Source of the DNA: Sisyra terminalis
Taxonomy: Eukaryota > Arthropoda > Insecta > Neuroptera > Sisyridae
DNA: 64,000 nt
Direction of reading: 5' to 3'
NCBI GenBank assembly: GCA_958496175.1
Contig: OY292277.1
Span: 2,542,001 to 2,606,000, forward strand
Below the pieces are notes generated by a model. That model did not search any database. It worked only from the letters and a program-made list of their open reading frames with translations, and had not been told where the DNA came from. Shown here piece by piece: positions 49,801 to 64,000 of the stretch. The translations under genes were made by a program, and so were the position numbers. The stretch's first letter is position 1. Every line of letters starts with the position of its first letter.

Positions 49801-51475
49801 TTTGGCTTGTCGAAATTGTTTGGTTTCGTCATCCGATCCCAACGAGCGTGTTGTTAAAATCGGTGATTTTGGATTGGCTCGCGACATTTACAAGAACGAT
49901 TATTATCGAAAAGAAGGCGAAGGCTTGTTACCGGTACGATGGATGGCTCCGGAATCGTTAGTCGATGGTGTTTTTACGTCTCAGTCGGATGTTTGGGCGT
50001 TTGGAGTTCTAATGTGGGAAATTATGACGTTGGGACAACAACCGTACCCGGCTCGAACTAATTCGGAAGTTTTACACTATGTACGAAATGGAGGACGATT
50101 ACATCGTCCAAATACTTGTCCCGAAGATATGTAAGACTTAATATTTTTCGATAAAGAATTGAATAATAAGAGGATTGTATTTGATTTAAGGCATCAACTT
50201 ATGGTGAAGTGTTGGAGTTATAATGCAGAAGTGCGACCAACGTTCAAGTATTGTTTGGACGTCTTGGAAAAACTAAAAGAGCAGGAAATGGCTGATGTGT
50301 TAGCTTTAGATATTTTGCAAAGATCCAAATCGAATGGTAATTGATTTAGTTGATAAGACAGCATGCGATTTGTGAATCAAAACGAATATTACATTAATAG
50401 AGAATCATTTTCGCTTTGCTTGCAGTTACATGTCTATCTAATCCAGCATACATGCTTGACTTCAATTCTAATTTTTCCTCATTGTCAGGTACACTGCATA
50501 CATTTCTAATCATCATTTCTGAGAATCTACATTGATAAATTTTTAAAAATTTCCAATTACTTGTTAATTGCACGGAAATATAAGGGGTTTGACTTTCACT
50601 TAATATCTTTGGAAATAATATGAGATAATAGTGTCATAAATTGGTACCATAGACACCTGATAATTTTTTTATGGTACCAAACATATGCTTTTTTAAGATT
50701 ACATAAATCCTATGTCTTTATGGCTCTATTTTCTATAATTTATCCAATTTTGCATTTAATAAAAAATTATCAGTGTAGGTTCAAAGTTTATAAAGTATCC
50801 ATGAAAACATTTCTTTAAGCGAAGCTTTATATTTTAGCTCCAGTCATTGATGAACCAATTACTCCAGTTGTACCACAACCGTCAGAAGTGCCCAAGTATC
50901 TGGAATTGATCTACGATATTGAGGACAGTCCCCAGGAGCCTCAATCAATTCAATCTCTCGACGGCTACGAGGTGCCTCGATCAAGTATCAGAAGTACAAA
51001 AAGCTTTACGAGCGCAACAATAAATCGAGCTCGACCTCTATCGACCAATTCAATAATAAACACATTTGGCCCCCCGACGCGTCCCCCCAACGGAATTATC
51101 AGGTCAAACAGCACGATATGTCGGTCCCAAGCGAGTGCCACGACAATGCCACGCATTAATCCCAACGGGATAAGTCGTTCAAAGAGCTTAATTAAACACA
51201 AGTCGGCCACAATCAACGGAGCACTATCGCATAATATTCCAAATATATTACGTAATTGTGACGGCACTAGTCGCAGCCAAGATTTAAGCTGTGAACGCCT
51301 CTTACCACCGTCGCCGTCAATCGTCAATGTTCCAAGTGTTAAATTTTGTACGTACAGCAATATTGCTCAAGCTCAAAAACCGCTCCTCACCGAAATGACT
51401 CTTCCTACCACCGTATCGAACGAAACAAGACTAGCCGGACAAAGACATTCCTTCAACAGTCATTCTATATGTTAA
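27730..51475 (+). CDS. sev: Sevenless receptor tyrosine kinase (ROS1 family)
   Basis: Type I membrane receptor kinase; in Drosophila it receives the Bride-of-sevenless signal and specifies photoreceptor R7. Coding exons: 27730-27855, 34791-34853, 42633-42692, 42752-43081, 43139-43378, 43559-43820, 43884-44397, 44462-45272, 45330-46013, 46067-46459, 46520-47777, 47830-49017, 49075-49391, 49448-49642, 49700-50130, 50191-50336, [50426-50488], 50838-51475. All phases agree. The product is 2,551 residues, or 2,572 with the bracketed exon, close to fly Sev (2,554). It has a signal peptide, a Cys-rich start, fibronectin III domains interleaved with YWTD-like propeller segments, one membrane segment and a kinase domain with every catalytic motif. 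All junctions are GT-AG except intron 6 (43821-43883), which appears to be GC-AG. Start: first in-frame ATG before a hydrophobic leader. Confidence 0.95.
31143..32475. mobile_element. hAT-like foldback element with 8-bp target duplication
   Basis: A 1,333-bp element begins TAGGGTGGACC and ends GACCCACCCA. Its arms of about 600 bp are inverted copies (for example ACAAGTGACACGGAAAAATG and its near-complement close to the right end) around a loop near 31745-31880. It is flanked on both sides by ATGTAGAT (31135-31142 and 32476-32483), a perfect 8-bp duplication. 8-bp duplications and termini of the YARNG type are features of the hAT superfamily. No transposase is encoded. It lies inside sev intron 1 and should be spliced out. 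Confidence 0.88.
32963..33071. mobile_element. 109-bp hAT-type MITE
   Basis: Left end CAGTGTTTCCCAACATTTT and right end ATTGAGAAACACTG form a terminal inverted repeat matching the common hAT pattern CAGTGTTTCYCAA. Flanks GTTTAAAT (32955-32962) and GTTTAGAC (33072-33079) agree at 6 of 8 positions, as expected for an old 8-bp duplication. Confidence 0.75.
35134..37107. repeat. Diverged ~1-kb tandem duplication in sev intron 2
   Basis: Copy 1 (35134-36094) and copy 2 (36095-37107) share ordered blocks from ACGGTCAG and TTTTCCCAACAAAAAT through CCGTATAG and GGGCAAAAGGGCTTCATACT to ACGGAACCATTTAAGTTTAC. The offset is 961 bp at the start and 1,013 bp at the end, because copy 2 has an extra ~50 bp around 36520-36595. 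The copies differ by scattered substitutions. No terminal repeats or coding frames are evident, so this is a local segmental duplication. Confidence 0.88.
37414..37432. repeat. (ATC)n microsatellite
   Basis: Six uninterrupted CAT/ATC units within sev intron 2. Confidence 0.85.
42633..49017 (+). CDS. sev: sev exons 3-12: ectodomain and transmembrane segment
   Basis: Ten exons encode roughly residues 64-1977. Fibronectin III signatures recur (for example LPAPALVADSLTATSLRLEW, SWEPGPFPNGPILSYVLQI, VNPPTHVQAILGANKAKVSW, VMNPTSIQVSWDPP, TWEPGNANGSPIVQYLLEG). They alternate with propeller-like blocks having WxNG or YW motifs (LFYWTNG, IYWSTG, FIYWIQFD, TIYWTQSA), as in ROS1 and Sev. Two basic clusters near residues 1835 (NRRRRED) and 1864 (KEKREAS) are candidate proprotein-convertase sites; fly Sev is known to be cleaved into two chains. 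The segment TMILVIIVPVAIILSSVFIC just before 49017 is the membrane span. Confidence 0.93.
49075..50336 (+). CDS. sev: sev exons 13-16: intracellular tyrosine kinase domain
   Basis: The kinase domain starts near residue 2048 with the glycine loop LGSGAFGEV. The ATP-binding lysine (VAVK) is the last codon of exon 13. HRDLACRN in exon 15 puts the catalytic Asp at about residue 2181, DFG follows at about 2203, and the activation loop is DIYKNDYYRKEGEGLLPVRW with three tyrosines. WMAPES and DVWAFGVLMWEIMTLGQQPY follow. Exon 16 closes the C-lobe (HQLMVKCWSYNAEVRPTFKY). All essential residues are present, so the kinase should be active. Confidence 0.97.
50426..50488 (+). CDS. sev: Candidate 63-nt sev exon encoding an NPAY motif
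   Basis: Within the 501-nt gap between exons 16 and 17, a pyrimidine-rich acceptor (TTTGCTTGCAG) and a donor (CAG|GTACAC) flank 63 nt of open sequence. Entry and exit are both phase 1, so inclusion or skipping keeps the frame. The peptide is TCLSNPAYMLDFNSNFSSLS with a split codon at each side. NPxY is a known PTB-domain docking motif in receptor tails. It may be constitutive or alternatively spliced. Confidence 0.6.
50838..51475 (+). CDS. sev: sev last exon: cytoplasmic tail
   Basis: Entered in phase 1 after TTTTAG, this exon reads 211 residues to TAA at 51473-51475. It is Ser-, Pro- and Asn-rich and probably disordered. Candidate phosphotyrosine sites include YLELIYDIE and DGYEVP. It lacks recognisable domains, as expected for the variable tail of Sev/ROS1 proteins. 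Confidence 0.85.
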
Positions 51476-51671
51476 CAAGGTGATTATTTATATACATTTT
51501 TTTTTAATTAAGAAAAATTAGTTTTTAAGCTTTCCAATTGCTTCAAGACTTCGAAATCGTTCGAACAAAGACTGTTAAAAAACTAAGCTTCTCAAGCCAT
51601 TTTATTCCCAATGTACGCACATCGTAGAGGTTTTTTTTTTATATATATACATATATACTACAAACAGTACA

Positions 51672-51677
51672 AATAAA
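51672..51677 (+). promoter_or_regulatory. sev: sev proximal poly(A) signal candidate
   Basis: AATAAA about 200 bp after the sev stop codon, in an AT-rich context without a clear downstream GU-rich element. Confidence 0.45.
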
Positions 51678-51864
51678 CTAAGCGCCTAAATACCTAATTT
51701 TGTTGTGAACATAATAAGTATTAATGTAGGATATTTTTATAAACTGTAAAAAAATAGAGGACTTAAATGTATAAAGTTGGTTTAACGATATAGTGAAACG
51801 TGATATTAAATTAAAAGAAATTTGTTAGAGTTAAAAGAGCGAAATATTTGTAAATAGAAATGTA

Positions 51865-51870
51865 AATAAA
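51865..51870 (+). promoter_or_regulatory. sev: sev distal poly(A) signal candidate
   Basis: AATAAA followed within 8 bp by a second AATAAA (51875-51880), about 390 bp after the stop codon. The doubled hexamer makes this the likelier end of the sev 3' UTR. Confidence 0.5.
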
Positions 51871-51895
51871 GTCAATAAATTAATCGAATTATTCA

Positions 51896-52500
51896 AGAGT
51901 TCTTCAGGAATTTACTTCTAGATCCAATGATTTTATTCAATGGATATCAACACCTGATAAAATCCTAATCCTATCCTTTTTCCTATTTCAACAAGATTAA
52001 GTTCTAATAATTTGTAAGGGAAAAAAATAATCGTAGAAAATCGAAACATTTTATATACGTTTAATAGTATCACTTGAAAGAAAATTATATCTTTTACCAA
52101 TAAAATATGCTCATAAATGTGGAAAAATTACCCATTTTCTTTAAGGTATATAAAAATAATTTGCGTATGGCAGGCAAACATAGATACACGCTTGTGTTGC
52201 GGGTTGCATACCCTACAACTTCAAAAACTAAAAATTATTTATTTCGTTTGACTCTTTTAAAAGTAGGGTCGTAAGGTGGAGGTAGAAGTTCAAAAATTAT
52301 CTATTTTATAAATATCCACGATGTCTACATTCGTTAGTTGAAGCTGTTAAATTAGATGTGATTTTACTGCAATTTTTAACCGCTTTTTTCTGTAGTATCA
52401 AAATAGAAAATAACTGATAAGTTAATAAAGAAAGCTAAATAATAATAGTTTTTAGAAAACCATGACTTTATCAACTTCATCAATCAAATTTTATAGACAT
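51896..52500. other. sev-DDX55 intergenic DNA before the foldback element
   Basis: AT-rich, no recognisable gene or repeat. The last 8 bp (ATAGACAT) form one side of the target duplication of the next element. Confidence 0.5.
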
Positions 52501-53511
52501 TAGACTGATTCAAAAAAAATGATGATTTTTTTTTTCTTAATTATATCGAAAATATTGTTGGGAATGACAAAAAAACAATCCTGTAAAAGTTTAAGCTCTT
52601 AATATTAATATTAAGAGATGCCACATCGCAAGTTTCGATTTTCCATTTAAATAACATAGGAACAATATTTTCGTGCACTTTGGAATTTTATAACTCACGT
52701 TGGTGACAATATTTCGAAATGACCAAGGTATATTCTTGTTGAAAATTGAACGATCTACAAAAAAGGTCTCGGACAAGTTTTTGATATATTTATTCCTTCA
52801 AAAGTTATTCGAGGTCAAAGTTGAACTATCAAAAAATTTTCATATTTTTCCATTTTTTTGACGCAACCATCAATTTTATGAGAAAATTTTATGGAACATT
52901 TTTTGTAGAACACTTTTTTTTCTATAACTTATCTCTTTAAAAGTTTTTGATATTTTTCACAGGTCCTACGTTATTTGCAATAAACGGAAAATTCCCTTAG
53001 TTATTATATTTTTAACATCAATTTTTTTTTTAATTTTAATTAAATAACTTAGGACCTGTGCAAAATATCAAAATCTTTTATAGAGATAAGTTATAGAAAA
53101 ACAAGTGTTCTACAAAAAATGTCCTATACAATTTTCTCATAAAATTGATGGTTGCGTCAAAATATTGAAAAAAATTTAAAATTTCTCTTTGGTTCAACTT
53201 TGACCTCGAATAACTTTTGAAGGAATAAATATATCAAAAACTTGTACGAGACCTTTTTTGTAGATCGTTCAATTTTCTACAAGAATATATCTTAGTCATT
53301 CCGAAATATTGTCTTTGACGTGAGCTATAAAATTCCAAAGTGCAAGAGAATATTGTTGCCATGTTATTTAAATGTAAAATCGAAATTTGCGATGCGGCAC
53401 CTCGTAATATTAAGAGCTTAAACTTTTACAGATTTTTTTTTTTGTTATTCCCAACAATATTTTTGATAGAATTAAGAAAAAAAAATCATAATTTTTTTTT
53501 GAATCAGTCTA
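52501..53511. mobile_element. 1.0-kb foldback element between convergent genes
   Basis: It begins TAGACTGATTCAAAAAAAA and ends with the complement. The arms of about 490 bp mirror each other (for example GTTTAAGCTCTTAATATTA on the left and its complement near 53406) around a centre near 53005 where CACAGGTCCTA meets TAGGACCTGTG. Flanks ATAGACAT (52493-52500) and ATAGATAT (53512-53519) match at 7 of 8 bases, suggesting an 8-bp duplication. Its inner modules resemble those of the element in sev intron 1. No transposase is present. Confidence 0.85.
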
Positions 53512-53626
53512 ATAGATATAATAGGTAAAAGGTTTTATAAATATATAGAGAAAACATTAAGGAAATAATGTCCTATTACGGCACAGGAAATCAAAATCAA
53601 CCAATTTTTTTTTTTTTTAAATATTC

Positions 53627-53632
53627 TTTAAT
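53627..53632 (-). promoter_or_regulatory. DDX55: DDX55 poly(A) signal candidate (ATTAAA)
   Basis: On the minus strand ATTAAA lies about 35 bp after the stop codon; no AATAAA is closer. This implies a very short 3' UTR and keeps the transcript out of the adjacent foldback element. Confidence 0.4.
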
Positions 53633-53665
53633 CACAAAAAATCTCACCTCCCACCTTTGGCGGTC

Positions 53666-56600
53666 TTACATTCCAATCTGCTTCTCGAACTCCTCGTTCG
53701 ATATCTTCTTATTTTTCAACTTCTTCAACAGCGCCACATCCTTGGCCAGCTCTTGAATCTCCTCCGGCGTCAGTCCGCCCGATTTTTTCCGCTTCTTCTT
53801 CGGCACATTGTTGTCGATTCGCCGCTGATTGGACTGCTTGCGTTTCAAGCGTCGCTCTTTGCGCTCGGTTTTGTTCTCCTTGGTTTTCGACCAAGCCTGC
53901 GTTTGTTTCTGGACGTGTTTGATTTTCTTGCCCGGCCACACTCCCGTTGTTTTGTATGTGTTGAGTTTTTGTTGTCGCACGGCCTCGCGTTGACTGTCTT
54001 TGTACGGAATTGTGTTAATATCGAAATGGGGCACCGCAATGAAACCGTCCATGTTGCCTTTTTGGAGTTCTGGCATTTTGGGTAAACATAAGAGGCCGTA
54101 ATAGTTTGCCATTTGGCCTAGAGGTAAATCCTGAAAGAGATTATTTCGTTTTGGAAATCAATTTTAGAAACTAAACCACTTGGTCAATTATATAATACCT
54201 TTACTCGTAGCAATAATGAACACTCATGTTTTGAATAGGCTTGAATGTGGGACACAAAAGCTCTGGTAGCTTTTTCCATCAAAGCTCGATCTTTCATCAA
54301 GTTTTTTCGAATCAAATCCAACAAAGTGTCGTTCAGAATTGTCTTTTCCACGCCATCAATTTCCATTATTTTTACTTTTTGATTCATTTCAATAAAATTA
54401 ATGTAACTAGCCTCGGTTGGTAACAGGCAAATGAGGGCAGAGCCTTGCGAGCCTTGGCGAGCCGTTCGTCCGACCCGATGCACAAAAGCACTAGCACTAG
54501 CCGGTGGATCCCACTGCAACACCCAATCCACCTCGGGTACGTCGATTCCCCGGGCCAAAACATCCGTACAAAGCAGAATTCCTTGTGTCGACGTCCGAAA
54601 CTTTTTCATAATTTTCGGCCGTTTTTCTTTCATTTTTCCGTGCAAGGCAAGCACTGGTAAACCTAGTAAATCGGGTGGAAGCTTTCGAAATATGTCAGAC
54701 CAGTAATCAACGCAAGCACAGGTGGGAACAAAAAGCATTGCTTTTTGAATATTCTTTTCTTTGATAAACGACAGTAAGTAGGAGAGTTTATCTAAAAAAA
54801 ATAACGGATGCTCAATTAATTTCTAAGTCATTTTTTACACTTTACAGAAAATACCTTCGGCCTCAACAATCGTATAATAGTTATCCAGTAAGACAGGTGT
54901 TGATTCGGCACGTTTTTCTTTGACAACCACCATCATCGGATTGCGTAGTCCAGCTCGGACCAGCGATTGCACTTCCCGCGTTTGAGTCGCCGAAAAGAGG
55001 CCGGTACGTCGCTGTTTTGGCAAATATCCGAGGATTGTGTCGAGCGATTGTCGAAAACCAAGGTCCAAAAGTCGGTCGGCTTCGTCCAAGATTAAAATCT
55101 CCTGAAGAAATGGGTGAGAATTTTTTTTAATTACAATACGAAATATGATGAAATTTATTGATATGTACCAAATTTTTTACGGACGAGGATAAACTTGGTT
55201 TGGAGTTTCGGGAGAGGAGATCTTCGAGGCGACCGGGGGTGCAGATTATGATGTTGCCACCGTTCTTTGTGAAGTTTTCGACGTCGTCGTCCACGTGATT
55301 GCCGCCGATGAAGATGATTTGCCGCAATTTCTGCATAAAAAAATTTCATGAATCGAAGATTTTTGTCTAAATCATAAGAAAATGACCAACTAAACGTCGT
55401 ATAAAGTATTGATAAATTATCAAGAGCATTTAAAAATTATCATGAAACTATGAAGAAATGTCTAAATTGACTTATCATCAAGTTTTTTGGGGGAAAAGTC
55501 TGCAAAAAAGTTAATAAAACAATCTTCAAAGGAACCATTCACCGTAATGGACATTATTTTTAGTGATATTTCAATGAAAAAGTACCAATAAAGCCAAAAA
55601 ATTTACATGAGTCGATAGAAAAATGTTTAAATTAAATCGATATAAACTTTTTAAGGCATTTTTTAAAAAATTACTATGAAAAAAATCTTTTAACCATAGT
55701 GATTCCAAGCCTCACCAGGACTCAAATTTGTTTGCAAGTTTCTGCTGGAATAACTATCAATAGCACTTAAAGACTTGCATTATCTCATAGAGAAATTATT
55801 AAACTAAACTGATATAATGTTTTTGACACAAAATTTGTCGATTAATACCAAGAAAAAGATGCAAAAAGAATGTGCCTCAAACCAACGCCAAGTCAAGGTT
55901 TATAAAATACACAGGTGGCCTCATGCGCTGCGTGACGTATCCAGAAGAAATTCGTACATATCATCAGACTGATTCAAACTTCAAAATTCTTCGTATGACG
56001 TCATATTTTTTTTCTAATGGGGCAACCTGTGTAATTTATGAACCTTGACGCCAAGTACCCAACTTTTGTCGGTGATGTTTTCCATAAAAACACCATCAAT
56101 AGCATCTTAAATTTTACATAAATTCAAAGAAATACATTAAACTTGATAACAATAAAGTTTAAAGCTCATTTTTTTACATTTAATATAAATAAAATCACAT
56201 AGCATCATAAAAAGTTTGCATCCAAAAGTAGGTTGCCGGATCTGCAAGTTATTCATACAAAAAAATCAAATTTAACACTTATTTCGGTAAAAATAATATT
56301 CCTTACATAATTATTAGTGATTTGCATTACCTTTTGATGCATTTCTTTAAGTAATTAATCGAAAATTTACAATTAATTGCATATTACATTGTAACAATTA
56401 ACATGAAACAATAGAATATCAGACGTCACGCAGGCGCCATTTGTGTTATGCAACGGAGGCAAATTTGAAATGATTTTAATTGAAAAACTTGAAATTACTA
56501 TAAATGCATTTTTATGTTGTTAAACAACTTTAAATGGGCGAGCTTTTTTATTTAGTCGCAATAAAGTTTTATTAACCACCAAAAAAAGATATGAAAATAC

Positions 56601-57036
56601 CTACTTTCTTATACAATGCAATAACGACTTTAGTTAGGAAACTCTAGTTAAAAGATTGTAAATCAAATGCAAATTGAATCAATAATTGCCAATGCAATTG
56701 TATCTTACTTACAGGAATATGTTTGAGCATTTTACTGAGAACATCATGCGTTTGTAAGGCTAATTCTCGAGTGGGTGATACAATTATTGCACCGATTTCA
56801 TGTTTTTTCCATTGATTATCGTCGCGACGGCGACACAAAATTTGCAACAATGGAACGAGAAAAGCCAAAGTTTTTCCCGATCCAGTAACGGCTTCGGCGG
56901 CCACATCCTTATTATGTAGTAACAATGGAATAACTGCAGCTTGGACGGGGGTGGTTGTTGGAAAATTTAACGAGTCAATGCTGGCTTTAACTTGCTGATC
57001 GAATTGCACATTTAATTCGGTCCATTTTTTTGCCAT
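53666..57036 (-). CDS. DDX55: DEAD-box RNA helicase, DDX55/Spb4 family
   Basis: ATP-dependent RNA helicase of the nucleolus; the yeast orthologue Spb4 is needed for 60S subunit assembly. Minus-strand exons: 57036-56713, 55330-55169, 55101-54855, 54791-54199, 54130-53666. All introns are GT-AG and in phase, giving 596 residues (human DDX55 has 600). Motifs in order: Q motif FPTTTPVQ (25-32), Walker A AVTGSGKT (49-56), PTRELA, TPGR, DEAD (168-171), [12 protein letters not shown] and HRVGRTAR, then a basic Lys-rich tail (NVPKKKRKK) as in this subfamily. The first intron (1,382 bp) carries a MITE; the others are 63-68 bp. The start is the first ATG before WTELNVQF. It is convergent with sev and divergent from PP1. 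Confidence 0.96.
55331..56712 (-). other. DDX55: DDX55 intron 1
   Basis: The only long intron of this gene, from GTAAGT (minus strand) to TATGCAG. It contains the MITE at 55894-56047; the rest is AT-rich without supported features. Confidence 0.8.
55894..56047 (+). mobile_element. 154-bp MITE with 9-bp target duplication, copy 1
   Basis: The ends CAAGGTTTATAAAATACACA and TGTGTAATTTATGAACCTTG are inverted repeats of about 27 bp. The element is flanked by ACGCCAAGT on both sides (55885-55893 and 56048-56056), a perfect 9-bp duplication. 9-bp duplications are typical of Mutator-like elements and also occur in Merlin. The interior includes CGTATGACGTCAT. No coding capacity. Confidence 0.9.
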
Positions 57037-58026
57037 ATTTATGTAAATTGATGATGATTTGCGAAAAGCACGTGTAGAACGTCCTCATGTGTCAATTGAC
57101 AAGTTTTTATAACCTTACTTGTTTTAACTTTCGTCGAGAGAAATGTAACTTTAATGCTTGACACTTAATAATATTTAGACTTGATCTTTTTGCTGAAGCA
57201 AAAAACTTTTAAACTTTTGAAATTGTCCGTTATATTTACTATTTGTAGTAAGTTTTGTTTCGTAAATGTTTTGACACTTGATTGTTTTTAAGGAAGTTAT
57301 TTGATTTAGATATTCGATTTTAATGATTTTTTGTCGAAAATATTTTAATTTTATGTTGAAAATATTAATGAAAAATGTGGTTACTTCGAATTAAGGTTTA
57401 TAAAATACACAGGGGGCCTCATGCGCTACGTGACGTTTCCAGAAGAAATTCGTACATATCTTCAGACTGATTCAAATTTCAAAATTCTTCGTATGACGTC
57501 ATTTTAGTGAATTAACGATGATAAGTAGAATTAAGGAATGAAAGAATTTGTGCCAAAAAAGAGAGGGAAGATTGGATTTTTTTCAAGTTAAGTAAGGACG
57601 GCAAATGTTAGATTTTAGTGTTGAGAATAGTGATGCGTGTTGACAGTTGTAAATGGAGTTAAAGTATTGCTTGGCAATTGATGGTATCTAGGCGTGAATG
57701 TGATCAAAATTAGCGAAAAAGTGAAAATTATGCCAAGACTAAACGCAAAAAATGGATTAAAACCAAAAAAATTAACGTAAAAATGGGCATTTTCAGGGTT
57801 TTCGAGAGCCGGTGTCTAGAGGGATTAATTTTTTCAAGGCTGGTACGTCGTGTACATGTAGTGTTGGCAAGCGTGGCGCCTGACTGTTCGCCATTTTAAG
57901 CCCGAGCTCAAAGTTGTTTTGTGAGTGGCCAGGAATAGATTGAAATACGCAAACGAGAAATCTGTGTCCATCCTAATAATAATTGTGCTTTATTTACTGC
58001 GATTCGCAGTAACACACACCGCCTAA
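57037..58026. promoter_or_regulatory. Divergent DDX55/PP1 intergenic region
   Basis: 990 bp separate the two start codons, so both promoters and 5' UTRs must fit here (unless upstream non-coding exons exist). No TATA box is obvious on either strand. A MITE fragment occupies 57393-57505. The stretch 57840-58026 is relatively GC-rich and probably includes the PP1 5' UTR. Bidirectional promoter use is an inference from spacing. Confidence 0.5.
57393..57505 (+). mobile_element. MITE copy 2, right end missing
   Basis: Over 110 bp this matches the element at 55894 (AAGGTTTATAAAATACACAG, CAGAAGAAATTCGTACATAT, TTCGTATGACGTCAT). The T/GGGGCAACC right terminus is absent and no 9-bp duplication remains. 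It retains the TGACGTCA palindrome. Confidence 0.88.
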
Positions 58027-63841
<5,815 letters not shown>

Positions 63842-63855
63842 GCATCCGATATCAC

Positions 63856-63886
63856 TTAATTAATTAATTAATTAATTAATTAATTT
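63856..63886. repeat. (TTAA)n microsatellite after PP1
   Basis: About seven TTAA units begin 15 bp after the PP1 stop codon, within its presumed 3' UTR. Confidence 0.9.
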
Positions 63887-64000
63887 TCTTTATTACATAT
63901 TTTACTTGTGTACGTAACGATTCAATTTATTTTATTTTTTACTTTTTTCTCTCCTATGGATGATCAGCTGAATTGAGAGAGGCCCTCCTCCCCCTTCTTT

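Noticed and set aside
50965..51360. 131-codon minus-strand frame opposite the sev tail exon
   Set aside because: Antisense of a compositionally biased tail, with no domain and no splice or promoter context.

Overview
The window comes from an AT-rich animal genome with spliceosomal introns. The three recognisable genes are all insect-like: a full-length Sevenless (ROS1-type) receptor tyrosine kinase, a DDX55/Spb4-type DEAD-box RNA helicase, and an alpha-type catalytic subunit of protein phosphatase 1. Many introns are only 57-70 bp, and non-coding DNA is packed with small DNA-transposon derivatives and foldback (long inverted repeat) elements. This fits a holometabolous insect, perhaps a beetle, but I cannot fix the order from sequence alone.

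Layout. (1) 1-15840: about 47 tandem copies of a 335-bp satellite monomer, running off the left edge, with higher-order repeats (6-mer of 2,011 bp, 2-mers of 670 bp, a 5-mer of about 1,673 bp). Beyond the right edge lie two diverged monomer pieces (15841-16135, 16525-16775). (2) 16776-27729: repeat-rich, gene-poor DNA. It holds a 2.4-kb foldback element, a decayed protein-coding fragment, a palindromic Penelope-like remnant with two hammerhead-ribozyme-like motifs, and degenerate ~350-bp tandem repeats directly upstream of sev. (3) 27730-51475 (+): sev, at least 17 coding exons, 2,551 or 2,572 residues. The first introns are 6.9 and 7.8 kb and full of repeats; later ones are mostly tiny. (4) 52501-53511: another foldback element between the convergent 3' ends of sev and DDX55. 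(5) 53666-57036 (-): the DDX55 homologue, 5 exons, 596 residues. (6) 58027-63841 (+): PP1 catalytic subunit, 3 exons, 328 residues, divergent from DDX55 across a 990-bp intergenic region.

The genes do not form a functional unit. Sev is a cell-surface receptor kinase (photoreceptor R7 specification in Drosophila). DDX55 acts in 60S ribosome assembly. PP1 is a general Ser/Thr phosphatase. All exon joins were derived by hand from splice consensus, reading phase and family similarity; all three reconstructed proteins have the length expected of their families.

The most notable observations are the hammerhead-like motifs, the satellite's higher-order structure and its alternative-form edge monomers, an in-frame candidate exon encoding an NPAY motif in the Sev tail, a probable GC-AG intron in sev, and a MITE family with 9-bp target duplications that carries a CRE palindrome into the DDX55/PP1 intergenic region.
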